From: Pirellula staleyi DSM 6068
GTDB taxonomy: Bacteria > Planctomycetota > Planctomycetia > Pirellulales > Pirellulaceae
Reading direction: 5' to 3'
DNA length: 55,203 nucleotides
NCBI GenBank assembly: GCA_945870455.1
Contig: CAMBSL010000005.1
Location: forward strand, 1 to 55,203
Part shown: piece after piece, positions 43,379 to 52,237 of the stretch
Numbering within the stretch: the first letter of the stretch is position 1
How the letters are laid out: every line of letters starts with the position of its first letter
Translations under genes and position numbers: made by a program
The notes under the pieces: model-generated
Told to the model about the DNA's origin: nothing
Seen by the model: only the letters and a program-made list of their open reading frames with translations
The model's database searches: none

Positions 43379-44632
43379 ATGAAGACCCCCGATGATCGAT
43401 TGCAACCCGGTTTTTTGTTCGACTTGGAACCTTCGCTCAACGACACGAGCGAAGGTCCCTCCGTGGAAGAGCGAGAGGCGGAACTAGACGATGAAGAGTC
43501 GCAATGGGTTGCGCCCATTCGCCATGTACCCGACGAGGATCGAGAAGCATTTCTGAAACTTGCGATGGTCCATGGTGTGGGGCCACGTTTGTTGGCTGCT
43601 CTCATCGAGCACTTCGGCTCGGCTGCTTCCGTTTTGAATGCTACGCTTTCGCAGCTTGGGCAAGTGCCGAGGATCGGTCCAAAACTCTCCACGCTCATTC
43701 GCGATGGCAGCCAAATCGACCTCTCAGATCGAGTACTCCAGCATTGCAAAGAGAACGACGTTCAGATCGTTTTGGCGGGCGATCCCACTTTTCCTAGGTT
43801 GCTCACCGAACTAGCGGACCCGCCTGTCATGCTCTTTGTTCGCGGGCAATTCACGCAAGCCGACCAACTCTCGATCGGAATGGTGGGCACTCGCCACTGC
43901 ACCAGCTACGGTCGAACGATGGCGGAACGACTGTCGAAGGCCCTTGCACGCTATGGCATCACGATCGTGAGTGGTCTGGCGCGAGGCATCGATGCCATCT
44001 GCCACCGCGGAGCCATCGACGCAGAAGGTCGCACGATTGCGGTGCTCGGCAGCAGTGTTACCGACATTTATCCTCCTGAACACAAAGAGCTCGCCGACCA
44101 AGTGACTCAACATGGCGTTTTAGTCAGCGAGACCCATCCTTTTGCAAAACCAAAGGCTGGCGTCTTCCCGCAACGCAATCGCATCATCAGCGGATTAAGC
44201 ATCGGGGTCATCGTCGTCGAAGCGGCAGACAGATCCGGCTCCCTCATCACCGCTCGCCATGCAGGCGAGCAAGGTCGAGATGTCTTTGCGGTTCCAGGGC
44301 AAGCGACATCGCGAATGTCGCGAGGATGCAATATGCTGATACGCGATGGTGCGATCTTGATCCAGGATGCAGAGGATGTCATCGAACATTTGGGCCCTCT
44401 TGTCGAAAAGGCCAATCTTGGTGACGGAAAGGTTGTTCATCATCCAGCCGAATTGCAGCTTAATGAAATCGAACAAGCGGTTCTTCAAGCCATTGAGTGC
44501 ATCCCAACCGATATCGACCAAGTGATTGTCAACTCGAAACTTCCTGTGTCGAGCGTCTTGAGTACATTGAGTGTCTTGGAAATGCGGGGTCTAATCAAGC
44601 GGCTTTCGGGGCGGACCGTTGTCCGAAGATAG
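43379..44632 (+). CDS. dprA: DNA-processing protein DprA
   Basis: 417 residues. After a 55-residue acidic N-tail come a helix-hairpin-helix/SAM-like segment ('LKLAMVHGVGPRLLAALIEH', 'QVPRIGPKLSTLIRDG'), the Rossmann-like DprA core ('SIGMVGTRHCTSYGRTMAE', 'IVSGLARGIDAICHRGAI', 'FPQRNRIISGLS' and 'LITARHAGEQGRDVFAVPG'), and a C-terminal winged helix (about 350-417). DprA loads RecA on incoming single-stranded DNA during transformation. A TTG at 43373 would add only two residues; ATG 43379 is taken. No com genes are nearby. Confidence 0.95.
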   Translation: MKTPDDRLQPGFLFDLEPSLNDTSEGPSVEEREAELDDEESQWVAPIRHVPDEDREAFLKLAMVHGVGPRLLAALIEHFGSAASVLNATLSQLGQVPRIGPKLSTLIRDGSQIDLSDRVLQHCKENDVQIVLAGDPTFPRLLTELADPPVMLFVRGQFTQADQLSIGMVGTRHCTSYGRTMAERLSKALARYGITIVSGLARGIDAICHRGAIDAEGRTIAVLGSSVTDIYPPEHKELADQVTQHGVLVSETHPFAKPKAGVFPQRNRIISGLSIGVIVVEAADRSGSLITARHAGEQGRDVFAVPGQATSRMSRGCNMLIRDGAILIQDAEDVIEHLGPLVEKANLGDGKVVHHPAELQLNEIEQAVLQAIECIPTDIDQVIVNSKLPVSSVLSTLSVLEMRGLIKRLSGRTVVRR

Positions 44633-44659
44633 ACTCCTCGGTTTTTGGAACGGGTAACT

Positions 44660-45607
44660 ATGTCATCGTTTGCAGTGGTTGGAACGGGTGCTTTGGGAGG
44701 ATTCTATGGCGGGCTGTTGGCTCGATCGGGTCGCGAGGTTCATTTCCTCATGCGGTCCGATGCGTCATTCGTTAAAACGCATGGCTTACGAATCGATAGT
44801 AAATTGGGTGATTTTCACTTGCCGCAGGTGAACGTCTATGACAACGTTCATGAAATGCCCAAATGCGACAACATTATTCTCGCGCTCAAGAGCACGCAAA
44901 ATCATCTCTTGGCTCAGCTTTTGCCTCCGCTGTTACACGAACGCTCGATTGTATTAGTATTGCAAAACGGACTGCATGTCGAACAATCCGCGCTAGATAT
45001 CGTCGGTCCTGGTTGTGTCGCGGGTGGGTGCTGTTTCCTATGTTCCAACAAAGTCGGCCCAGGTCACATTCGCCATCTGGACTATGGCAAAATCCTGATG
45101 GGGCCTTACCAAGGGCTCGGCGATACCGAAACTGGACCGACCATGTCTCGCTTAAACGCCTTGCAACAAGAAATGATTGACGCCGGCATCGACTGTCATA
45201 CGACCGAATCATTAACGCTTGCGCGTTGGCGCAAGCTCATGTGGAACATACCATTCAATGGGCTGTCCGTGATTCTCAATTCCAGCACCAACAAGATCAT
45301 GGGACATCCCGCCTCGAGGGCTCTTGCCGAATCCATCATTCGCGAGGTGCGGCAAACCGCGTGTGATTGCGGCCACTCCATCGAACCTGAGTTTGTTCAA
45401 TTCATGATGGACCATACCGACGAAATGGTACCCTACGATAGCAGTATGCGACTTGACTTCTTAGCGGGTCGCCCGATCGAGGTGGAATCCATTTATGGCA
45501 ATGCCTTGCGATCCGCCGATCGAGCTAATGTGGATGCGCCGATCCTTCGAACCCTTTATCGACAGCTAACGTTCCTAGCCGATAATCGAGCGAGCACGGC
45601 AATCTAA
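44660..45607 (+). CDS. panE: 2-dehydropantoate 2-reductase (ketopantoate reductase)
   Basis: 315 residues. The NADPH-binding loop '[20 protein letters not shown]' opens the protein; 'ALKSTQNH' carries the conserved Lys-Ser/Thr, '[11 protein letters not shown]' is the QNG motif and '[17 protein letters not shown]' has the catalytic K-x-x-x-N. It makes pantoate for coenzyme A, though several homologues act on other keto acids. ATG 44660 fits the fold; TTG 44645 would add five residues. It ends with a 4-base overlap with the convergent ugd gene. Confidence 0.88.
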   Translation: MSSFAVVGTGALGGFYGGLLARSGREVHFLMRSDASFVKTHGLRIDSKLGDFHLPQVNVYDNVHEMPKCDNIILALKSTQNHLLAQLLPPLLHERSIVLVLQNGLHVEQSALDIVGPGCVAGGCCFLCSNKVGPGHIRHLDYGKILMGPYQGLGDTETGPTMSRLNALQQEMIDAGIDCHTTESLTLARWRKLMWNIPFNGLSVILNSSTNKIMGHPASRALAESIIREVRQTACDCGHSIEPEFVQFMMDHTDEMVPYDSSMRLDFLAGRPIEVESIYGNALRSADRANVDAPILRTLYRQLTFLADNRASTAI

Positions 45608-47004
45608 GAACGACCTATGCAATGGACCTCGAAGCCCTGCTGTGTTAGCTTGCTGCGGTCCACTATGTTACGACCATCAAAGATAAAAGCGGGGCGACGC
45701 ATCCCGTCGAAGACTCGCTTAGCGTCCACTTGTTTGAACTCGTCCCATTCGGTCAGCACTGCGATCGCGTGGGCTTCCTTCGCAGCGACATATGCGTCTT
45801 GTACGACTGTGACGTTGGTTTCGATCAGTTGTTTGTGCTTGTCCGAAAGAACTCCATTTACATCCGAAAAAGCCATTTTGAGGTCAGAACGGATTTTAGA
45901 TTCGTGAACGCGTGGATCGTATATCACCAATCGAGCTCGTTCCTCTAATAGGTTGTGGCAAACATGGATTGCCGCCGATTCGCGGGTGTCATTGGTATCT
46001 TTCTTAAACGCGAATCCCCAGATGGCTATCTTCTTGTCTGAGACCGTATTGAACATCGTACTGACAATGCGTTCGGAGAAACGTCTCTTCTGGTAGTCGT
46101 TCATTATCACGACTTGTTCCCAGTATTGAGCAACTTCGTGAAGCCCAAAGTTTTCGCACAAATAAACTAGATTTAGAATATCCTTTTGGAAACATGAGCC
46201 GCCGAAGCCAACGGACGATTTTAGAAACTTGGGGCCGATGCGAGAGTCGGTACCGATCGCCTTGGCAACTTCGTCTACGTCCGCTCCGGTAGCTTCGCAC
46301 AGCGCGGATATCGCATTGATGGAGGAAACTCGCTGAGCTAAGAACGCGTTGGCGGCGAGTTTGGAAAGTTCACTGCTCCAAAGGTTTGTTGTTAGGATTC
46401 GGTCCTTTGGAATCCATCGGCCGTAGACTTGCGCCAATCGATTGATCGCTTCTTGGGATTCACCACCAATGAGGACCCGATCGGGATAGAGAAGATCTTG
46501 CACTGCCGTACCCTCGGCAAGGAATTCCGGGTTGCTCAAAACATCGAAGGTTGCGCCATTAGCCGAACTGTTCAGAATTCGCTTAACCGCTTCGGCCGTT
46601 CGAACGGGTAGTGTCGATTTTTCGACAACAATTTTATGGCCAGTCGAACACTCCGCGATCTGGCGGGCGCACTTTTCAATGAATTCCAAGTTGGCGGCCC
46701 TACCAACTCCGATTCCAAACGACTTGGTCGGAGTGTTGACTGCGATAAAAATCATATTGGCGTGTTGGATGGCCGCTTCGATTCTCGACGAGAACGTCAA
46801 GTTTCTGCCACGAGCTTCTCGTACGACTTCGTCCAAGCCTGGTTCATAGATCGGCAACTCGTCGGAGTTCCACTGGTCGATGCGGGACTGGTTGAGATCC
46901 ACGACATGCACTTCGACATCGGGGCATTGCTTTGCAATCATGGCCATAGTGGGCCCACCCACATAGCCGGCACCAATGCAACAAATTTTGATGGGTGAAT
47001 CCAT
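45604..47004 (-). CDS. ugd: UDP-glucose 6-dehydrogenase, animal-like form
   Basis: 466 residues; oxidises UDP-glucose to UDP-glucuronate. The NAD-binding start is '[19 protein letters not shown]'; the catalytic Cys is in '[20 protein letters not shown]'; other family motifs are '[15 protein letters not shown]', '[20 protein letters not shown]' and '[14 protein letters not shown]'. Long stretches are, from memory, far closer to animal UGDH (including '[11 protein letters not shown]' and 'FIAVNTPTK') than to typical bacterial Ugd/TuaD, and the length matches (about 490 in animals, 390-440 in bacteria). It is used for surface polysaccharide or lipid sugars. Confidence 0.95.
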   Translation of the reverse strand: MDSPIKICCIGAGYVGGPTMAMIAKQCPDVEVHVVDLNQSRIDQWNSDELPIYEPGLDEVVREARGRNLTFSSRIEAAIQHANMIFIAVNTPTKSFGIGVGRAANLEFIEKCARQIAECSTGHKIVVEKSTLPVRTAEAVKRILNSSANGATFDVLSNPEFLAEGTAVQDLLYPDRVLIGGESQEAINRLAQVYGRWIPKDRILTTNLWSSELSKLAANAFLAQRVSSINAISALCEATGADVDEVAKAIGTDSRIGPKFLKSSVGFGGSCFQKDILNLVYLCENFGLHEVAQYWEQVVIMNDYQKRRFSERIVSTMFNTVSDKKIAIWGFAFKKDTNDTRESAAIHVCHNLLEERARLVIYDPRVHESKIRSDLKMAFSDVNGVLSDKHKQLIETNVTVVQDAYVAAKEAHAIAVLTEWDEFKQVDAKRVFDGMRRPAFIFDGRNIVDRSKLTQQGFEVHCIGRS

Positions 47005-47348
47005 GAATACGGTCGTAATTAATTTAAAATGTTGCGGGTGGAAAAATTAGTTCTAGGTGTTTTAGCCATCACCAAGTGAGACCCAATGATCAATGTAACA
47101 TGAGCCACACCGAAGCATAGTGCAAGCCCAGCCTTCGGAGTTTTGGAGTAATTGCATTGTTCAACAAGGATTTCTCATAGGGCGTGAAAAGCAATGTTGT
47201 TCGTCCATCCAGGATGAGTGTAACGATTGAGAGGATCAAGCGTCGGGTTGGTTTCCCGCAGTCTCCAATTTTGAAGACCTGCTGCTATACTCGTATCGGA
47301 CGTACTACTTCCATTTGGTTCTACTTAGTTTGCAAAGCGGAGTGTTTC
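47005..47348. promoter_or_regulatory. Divergent promoter region ugd / pntAA
   Basis: This 344-bp gap separates two divergent genes and must hold both promoters. On the plus strand 'TATACT' (about 47286) is a possible -10, without a convincing -35. A GGAG Shine-Dalgarno precedes the plus-strand ATG by 7 bases. I see no repeat or RNA gene in it. Confidence 0.35.
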
Positions 47349-48500
47349 ATGAAGATCGGCGTTCCAAGAGAGACTTTTCCCGGCGAGCGACGAGTTGCAG
47401 TTTCTCCTACTAGTTTGGCTGCTTTAGCCAAGTCAGGGATCGAAGTCGTCGTCGAATCGGGGGCGGGCGCTCTCGCTGGTTATCCAGATGCTTCCTATCT
47501 CGAAAAAGGTGCTACCATCGCGCCAAACCGCCAAGCGGTGTTTGATGCCGATGTGATCGTGCAAGTTCGAGCTGCCGGCGAAAACCTTACCCATGGCCAT
47601 GACGATCTTAAATGGATGCGACCAGGGCAATGGATCGTTGCAAGTTGCGATGCCCTGAGCAGTCGCGAATCCGTAGAGGCCATCGCCAAGACAGGTGTTA
47701 CCCTTTTTGCACTCGAATTGATCCCTCGCATCACGCGTGCTCAAAGCATGGATATCCTGTCTTCGCAAGCGTCCATCGCAGGCTACCGCGCGGTGCTCTT
47801 GGCCGCGATGGAACTCCACAAACTGTTTCCGATGATGATGACGGCCGCTGGCACTCTCACTGCGGCAAAAGTATTTGTTCTTGGTGCAGGTGTTGCTGGC
47901 CTTCAAGCGATCGCGACCGCCAAAAAAATGGGTGGCATCGTCTACGGTTACGATTTGCGTGCGGCTTGCCGAGAGCAAGTCGAGAGTTTGGGCGGAAAAT
48001 TCGTCGAATTGCAAATAGCCAATTCGAATGCAGAAGACAAAGGTGGGTATGCCAAAGCCATGGATGAAGATTTCTATCGACAGCAGCGAGCCCAACTGGC
48101 CCAAACCGTTGCTCTCTGCGATGTGGTAATCACTACGGCCGCGATTCCTGGTCGCAAGTCGCCGCTGCTGGTAACGGCGGATGCAGTTCGTAGGATGCAA
48201 CCTGGTTCCGTGGTAGTGGATCTCGCGGCGCAACGCGGTGGCAATTGCGAGTTGACGAAAGCGGATGAGCGGGTGATCGACTCAGGGGTGACAATTCTCG
48301 GCCCAACCAATATTGTTTCCGATGCGGCATTTCATGCGAGCTTGATGTTCGGAAATAATGTAACGAAATTCCTTCAAAACATGATCAAGGCAGGCCAATC
48401 ATCCATCAACATGGAAGACGAAATCGTTCGCGAAACGATGATAACCCGAGATGGGAATGTCGTTCATGCCAAACTCCAGAATGCTCCACAAGCCGCTTAA
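47349..48500 (+). CDS. pntAA: NAD(P) transhydrogenase subunit alpha part 1
   Basis: 383 residues, the soluble NAD(H)-binding domain I of a three-gene proton-translocating transhydrogenase. Opening 'MKIGVPRETFPGERRVAVSP' is shared with alanine dehydrogenase; 'RAQSMDILSSQASIAGYRAV' and 'VLGAGVAGLQAIATAKKMGG' are PntA motifs; 'PGRKSPLLVTADAVRRMQPG' follows. ATG 47349 is chosen for its GGAG site and family start; the in-frame start at 47184 is not credible. The partners pntAB and pntB, which normally follow at once, are missing; a DUF885 gene comes next. Confidence 0.9.
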   Translation: MKIGVPRETFPGERRVAVSPTSLAALAKSGIEVVVESGAGALAGYPDASYLEKGATIAPNRQAVFDADVIVQVRAAGENLTHGHDDLKWMRPGQWIVASCDALSSRESVEAIAKTGVTLFALELIPRITRAQSMDILSSQASIAGYRAVLLAAMELHKLFPMMMTAAGTLTAAKVFVLGAGVAGLQAIATAKKMGGIVYGYDLRAACREQVESLGGKFVELQIANSNAEDKGGYAKAMDEDFYRQQRAQLAQTVALCDVVITTAAIPGRKSPLLVTADAVRRMQPGSVVVDLAAQRGGNCELTKADERVIDSGVTILGPTNIVSDAAFHASLMFGNNVTKFLQNMIKAGQSSINMEDEIVRETMITRDGNVVHAKLQNAPQAA

Positions 48501-48626
48501 GGCGAGCGGCAGATTGGAAACTACCAAAAGGTGATTGGGACCAATGTCCCGATCCGTTGTTTGGACGGGACATTGGTCCCATCCTACCCTCCGTTAAATC
48601 AAGTAGCTTTCACCCTGCCGCTCGCC
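48501..48626. repeat. Nested inverted repeats after pntAA, with 'GGGACCAATGTCCCG' copy 2
   Basis: Outer arms GGCGAGCGGCAG (48501-48512) and CTGCCGCTCGCC (48615-48626) enclose inner perfect arms GGGACCAATGTCCCG (48537-48551) and CGGGACATTGGTCCC (48566-48580). The inner pair is the second copy of the palindrome at 9215-9258. The outer left arm starts right at the pntAA stop, so the structure may terminate that transcript. Confidence 0.85.
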
Positions 48627-48645
48627 TAAACAGACTCTTCCATCA

Positions 48646-50499
48646 ATGAAAAGAAACCAGAAATTGCCATTCCTAGGGCTAGTCTTGGTTGCCGCCACTC
48701 CTTTCTCGGACGCGTCGACACGGGCTCAGGATCGAGTCCAGCCAAGTGCTGTATCGCTTCCCGAGAATGGCAAAGTTGTCTCATCGAAAGACAATCTCTC
48801 CATTGCAACGCTTTCACCCAGTTCTGGATTTTCAATCGGTGCTCTTGTTTCCCAATATGCTGCCGACCAAAAGACATTGGACCATCGTTTCCGGCTACCG
48901 CTGGATACGATTGGTCAAGAGTATCGAATGAAAATGTTGCAAAGCTGGCAAGAGAAGCTTGCGGCCATCGATTTCTCACAACTGGATCAAGACAACCAAA
49001 TCGACTGGCTCTTGCTGGACGCTGAAATTCGTCACGATCGCAATCTTTTGGATCGAAAACTTACGAGAAACGAGAGTGCGAAGCCGCTCATTCCCTATTT
49101 TTTGCTGCTTCTGAAATACTGCGAGTCTAAGGAATATGGTTCGAAGTTGAGCGCCGAAGATTCCGCGAATGTATTAGACGAAATCGCCAACAGAGCCAAT
49201 GAGTTATCTAAGGGCCTGCAAAAACCAACCCAAAAAAACGAACCCCCGTCGGCAACCACAGCACCCGCGACTCCACCGATCGCGCCCACCACTGCTATTC
49301 ATGCAGCCACCCTCTTGGACCAGTTTTCTCGACAACTTCAAGACACGCATCGATATCACGAGGGCTACGATCCAAAATATACGTGGTGGGCCGCGAAGCC
49401 ATTCGAGGCAGCCAAACTAGCGATTGCGAATCATAGAAAAGCCATTCGTGAAAAGATCGCTGGATTGGATGAAAACGATACCGACAAGATCGTAGGACTT
49501 CCCATCGGCAGCGAAGCGCTCACGAAAGAGTTGCAGCACGCCTGGATTCCATACACGGCCCCAGAGCTGATTGCGATCGGCGAACGCGAACTAAAATGGT
49601 GCGACGACAGGTTCCGAGAAGCGGCCAACGATCTCAAACTGGATGGAGATTGGCGTAAAGCCCTCGCCAACGTCAAGTCGTTGCATGTTGAGCCGGGCGA
49701 TCAACCCCGTTTGATCCGCGAGCTTGCCTGGGAAGCGATTCGATTTATCGAAGGAAACGATTTGCTAACCATTCCTGAAATGGCAAAGCAAGGTTGGCGA
49801 GTCGAGATGATGACGCCAGAAGCTCAAAAGGTAAATCCCTACTTTTTGGGTGGCGATAACATCATCGTCTCATTCCCAACCAACACGATGACGCACAGCG
49901 AAAAGTTGATGAGCCTCAAGAGCAATAATATTCATTTTTGCCGAGCAACCGTTCATCACGAACTCATTCCCGGTCACCATTTGCAATACTACTCGTTAGC
50001 TCGCTATCGGAACTATCGCGAACTCTTCAGTTCTCCTTTTTGGATGGAAGGCTGGGCGCTGTATTGGGAAATGCAATTATGGGACATGAATTTCGCTCAA
50101 TCGCCGGAAGATCGGATAGGGATGCTGTTTTGGAGGCGACATCGAGCCGCCCGCATTGTTTTTTCGCTCAACTACCAACTTGGGAAATGGTCGGCAGAGG
50201 AATGCGTCAAGTACTTGATTGAACGTGTTGGTCACGAACCCAGCGCTGCGGCAGCCGAAGTCCGCCGCTCGATCATGGGCTCCTATGGACCGCTTTATCA
50301 AGCCGGTTACATGTTGGGCGGCTTGCAATTGCGTGCATTGCATAAAGAGGTTGTTCAAGCTGGCAAAATGACCAATCGTGAGTTTCATGATGCGATTCTG
50401 AGAGAGAACTATGTCCCGTTCGAACTGCTTCGCGCCAAGATGCTGTCGTTGCCACTTTCGGAAATACAGTTACCGACCTGGAAGTTCTACGATTTCTGA
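48646..50499 (+). CDS. DUF885 family secreted metallo-peptidase-like protein
   Basis: 617 residues with a signal peptide ('LPFLGLVLVAATPFSDAS'). The DUF885 active-site-like motif is 'ATVHHELIPGHHLQYYSLAR' (H-E-x-x-P-G-H-H), with 'FWMEGWALYWEMQLWDM' downstream (second Glu region) as in this family of probable zinc carboxypeptidases. A Pro/Thr-rich linker (about 190-215: 'PATPPIAPTTA') interrupts the helical domain. The substrate is unknown. It stands alone, 145 bp after pntAA. Confidence 0.88.
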   Translation: MKRNQKLPFLGLVLVAATPFSDASTRAQDRVQPSAVSLPENGKVVSSKDNLSIATLSPSSGFSIGALVSQYAADQKTLDHRFRLPLDTIGQEYRMKMLQSWQEKLAAIDFSQLDQDNQIDWLLLDAEIRHDRNLLDRKLTRNESAKPLIPYFLLLLKYCESKEYGSKLSAEDSANVLDEIANRANELSKGLQKPTQKNEPPSATTAPATPPIAPTTAIHAATLLDQFSRQLQDTHRYHEGYDPKYTWWAAKPFEAAKLAIANHRKAIREKIAGLDENDTDKIVGLPIGSEALTKELQHAWIPYTAPELIAIGERELKWCDDRFREAANDLKLDGDWRKALANVKSLHVEPGDQPRLIRELAWEAIRFIEGNDLLTIPEMAKQGWRVEMMTPEAQKVNPYFLGGDNIIVSFPTNTMTHSEKLMSLKSNNIHFCRATVHHELIPGHHLQYYSLARYRNYRELFSSPFWMEGWALYWEMQLWDMNFAQSPEDRIGMLFWRRHRAARIVFSLNYQLGKWSAEECVKYLIERVGHEPSAAAAEVRRSIMGSYGPLYQAGYMLGGLQLRALHKEVVQAGKMTNREFHDAILRENYVPFELLRAKMLSLPLSEIQLPTWKFYDF

Positions 50500-50566
50500 G
50501 CCGCCATGTGAGCATGCCCGGAGGGCAATGCTGCGAAGGATATTGAAGCCGTATGGACAGTGCAAT

Positions 50567-50618
50567 GTCACTCTCCGCAAGAGTGACCCACGGTAGGTCG
50601 CACCTGCCGGGTGCGACC
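50567..50618. repeat. Two palindromes after the DUF885 gene ('GGTCGCACC' copy 2)
   Basis: GTCACTCT-ccgca-AGAGTGAC (50567-50587) and GGTCGCACC-tgccg-GGTGCGACC (50596-50618) are both perfect. The second is shared with 22732-22754. They lie directly beside the transposase relic at 50646, as REP-type palindromes often lie beside their transposases. The rest of the 464-bp gap 50500-50963 holds that relic and an imperfect direct repeat of about 35 bp (50836-50870 and 50882-50919). Confidence 0.8.
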
Positions 50619-50645
50619 ATTGGAGTCTAAAGTAACTTTCTCCTA

Positions 50646-50778
50646 TCATTTCGTTGACTGAAATGCTTCACGATATTTCTCTTCAGGCCTTGACCGAAGA
50701 ACCAGATGAAAGTGATTGGACATAATGGCATAGCAACTTCATCGGACGCAAACACATCTACACGAGCTAACCGAGCCA
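50646..50778 (-). pseudogene. Relic of a REP-associated (Y1-type) transposase
   Basis: From ATG 50778, preceded by a strong GGAGGTG, the frame reads 'MARLARVDVFASDEVA', the usual start of planctomycete transposase-like proteins. Then, one frame off, it reads 'YAIMSNHFHLVLRSRPEE' to a TGA at 50646. 'MSNHFHLVLR' contains the HuH metal motif of Y1 transposases. About 50 residues between the two parts and the whole C-terminal half with the catalytic Tyr are missing, and 133 bases are not a multiple of three. It is a dead fragment. Confidence 0.75.
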
Positions 50779-50963
50779 TAAATCACCTCCCCGTAGAATC
50801 GGATCTATCCACAAAATCTACTAAACTCGGCCAACAAGTCAAGTTCAGTGTGTGTCACCATGGTTTTTCCCTGTGCGTTTGAAGTCAAGGTCAGTATGTG
50901 TGCTCGTCCATGGTTCTCCGTTCGTTACAATTTCAATCAGTGGATCTTAGTTACCGCTCTTTC

Positions 50964-51902
50964 TCACCTACCCTCCGATTTAGTCCCTAACTGTCGCCAA
51001 AGACTTCGATCCACCGACGAATCAACAAAACTAACACTTCCATCGGCGAATGAAACATTAATCCCACCGCCGTGGTAACTAGAAGTTCCAATCGCGCCTT
51101 GTAACGCGGCGAAATAAGTTGGCGTGAAATCTCCGTTAGTAAAAAATCCATCACGAGGCGCATTTGGAGTGTCTATGTGGCTATACCAGGAATGAAGAAA
51201 ACCACCAACAGCCCAGCTACCACCTGCCCAGTCATTTCGATCTCGAACAGAAATATCGCTCCGCATGGCTTCGCAGGCTTCGTCTGCATTCGGAAAGTAT
51301 TGACCGAAGAAATAAACCGAAGCACGACTCTTGCTGCCCTTTCCTTGCAATCGTTCTGCAACTAAGGCCGTATTCGAAAGGCCGTCTGTAAATTCTGATA
51401 ATCGAACGGATTCATATGCAACATACGCGCCGTCCCCAATTTTTAAACTGCCAACTCGAGTGGGATACGGTTCGCTTCCCATGTTCACCCGGTAATTAAT
51501 ACCTTGACCTCCATCGGACGGACAAACCAAAACACGAGGTCGAACGTCATCAAAATCGAATTTCGGCATCCCCTGGACATTCATTTGAGTCTTCATGATT
51601 TTAGCCGAATCCAAGACGACTTCGAGATCGGCTAAAATGGGAACCCAAGGACCGAATTGATAGGTAGGTATTCTACCGCAACCTGGTTGAAAACTGCGCC
51701 ATCGTGTCTCGTAGTTCTGACACGCCATCGCTATCTGTCGCAAATTATTCTGACAACTGATACGTCGTGAAGACTCCAACGCATATTGGACTCCAACTAA
51801 ACTCATCGCAACGAGAATCGCAGTTACGCCAATGGCGACAATTAGCTCGATGATCGTGAGCCCATTTCGAGCGTATCGTGCTATTTCCCTCGCTTGAATC
51901 AC
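50964..51902 (-). CDS. DUF1559 prepilin-like protein
   Basis: 312 residues from GTG 51902. The class III prepilin leader is 'ARYARNGLTIIELIVAIGVT' with the peptidase site after NG and the conserved Glu at mature position 5, then a hydrophobic helix. 'GVQYALESSRRISCQNNLRQ' and the C-terminal 'SSYHGGGINVSFADGSVSFV' are the DUF1559 marks. Unlike the copy at 23281 it has no stop in the leader. The GTG overlaps the TGA of the preceding ORF (GTGA), so the two are coupled in the accessory cluster. Confidence 0.88.
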   Translation of the reverse strand: MIQAREIARYARNGLTIIELIVAIGVTAILVAMSLVGVQYALESSRRISCQNNLRQIAMACQNYETRWRSFQPGCGRIPTYQFGPWVPILADLEVVLDSAKIMKTQMNVQGMPKFDFDDVRPRVLVCPSDGGQGINYRVNMGSEPYPTRVGSLKIGDGAYVAYESVRLSEFTDGLSNTALVAERLQGKGSKSRASVYFFGQYFPNADEACEAMRSDISVRDRNDWAGGSWAVGGFLHSWYSHIDTPNAPRDGFFTNGDFTPTYFAALQGAIGTSSYHGGGINVSFADGSVSFVDSSVDRSLWRQLGTKSEGR

Positions 51903-52237
51903 TGCGTAATCTTCCCCACCAATTTGAACGTTCCAAGCAACTCGTTCTGCGAAAAGACTCGAACGCTCTCGATGACCGTCGACGTCGTGTCAGCTGTCGG
52001 TGCTGTAAAGGTGATACACATCGTATCGTTATCAAAGCTTGTCAATGCGACAATTCCTGGGCCAGCATATTCAATCCTCGCGTTGTCGAGCTTTTTGCTT
52101 ACACGTTCGGAGAACGGAATTTCAAACTGAAAAGACCCACCACCTTTTAATGTCCGGAAAAATAGCCGACTTGAGCCGAAATTGTCGTGCGTATCCGTCT
52201 TCCAAACGTACGTAGCGTCACAAATTATTAGCGACGT
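51899..52237 (-). CDS. ORF of 112 codons without a normal start codon
   Basis: The frame is open from a TAA at 52240 to the TGA at 51899 and reads like real protein (e.g. 'TYVWKTDTHDNFGSSRLFF', 'FQFEIPFSERVSKKL', 'VRVFSQNELLGTFKLVGKIT'), but no ATG, GTG or TTG occurs before about 52045. It overlaps the DUF1573 stop (52228) by a few bases in the -1 frame. Either it starts at a rare ATA/ATT next to that stop, or it is the broken-off C-terminal part of the DUF1573 protein. I do not recognise a family. Confidence 0.45.
   Translation of the reverse strand, partial: TSLIICDATYVWKTDTHDNFGSSRLFFRTLKGGGSFQFEIPFSERVSKKLDNARIEYAGPGIVALTSFDNDTMCITFTAPTADTTSTVIESVRVFSQNELLGTFKLVGKITQ

Noticed and set aside
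50848..51078. Open frame of 76 codons on the plus strand upstream of the DUF1559 gene
   Set aside because: It overlaps the end of the DUF1559 gene on the other strand and runs through a direct repeat; no coding signs.
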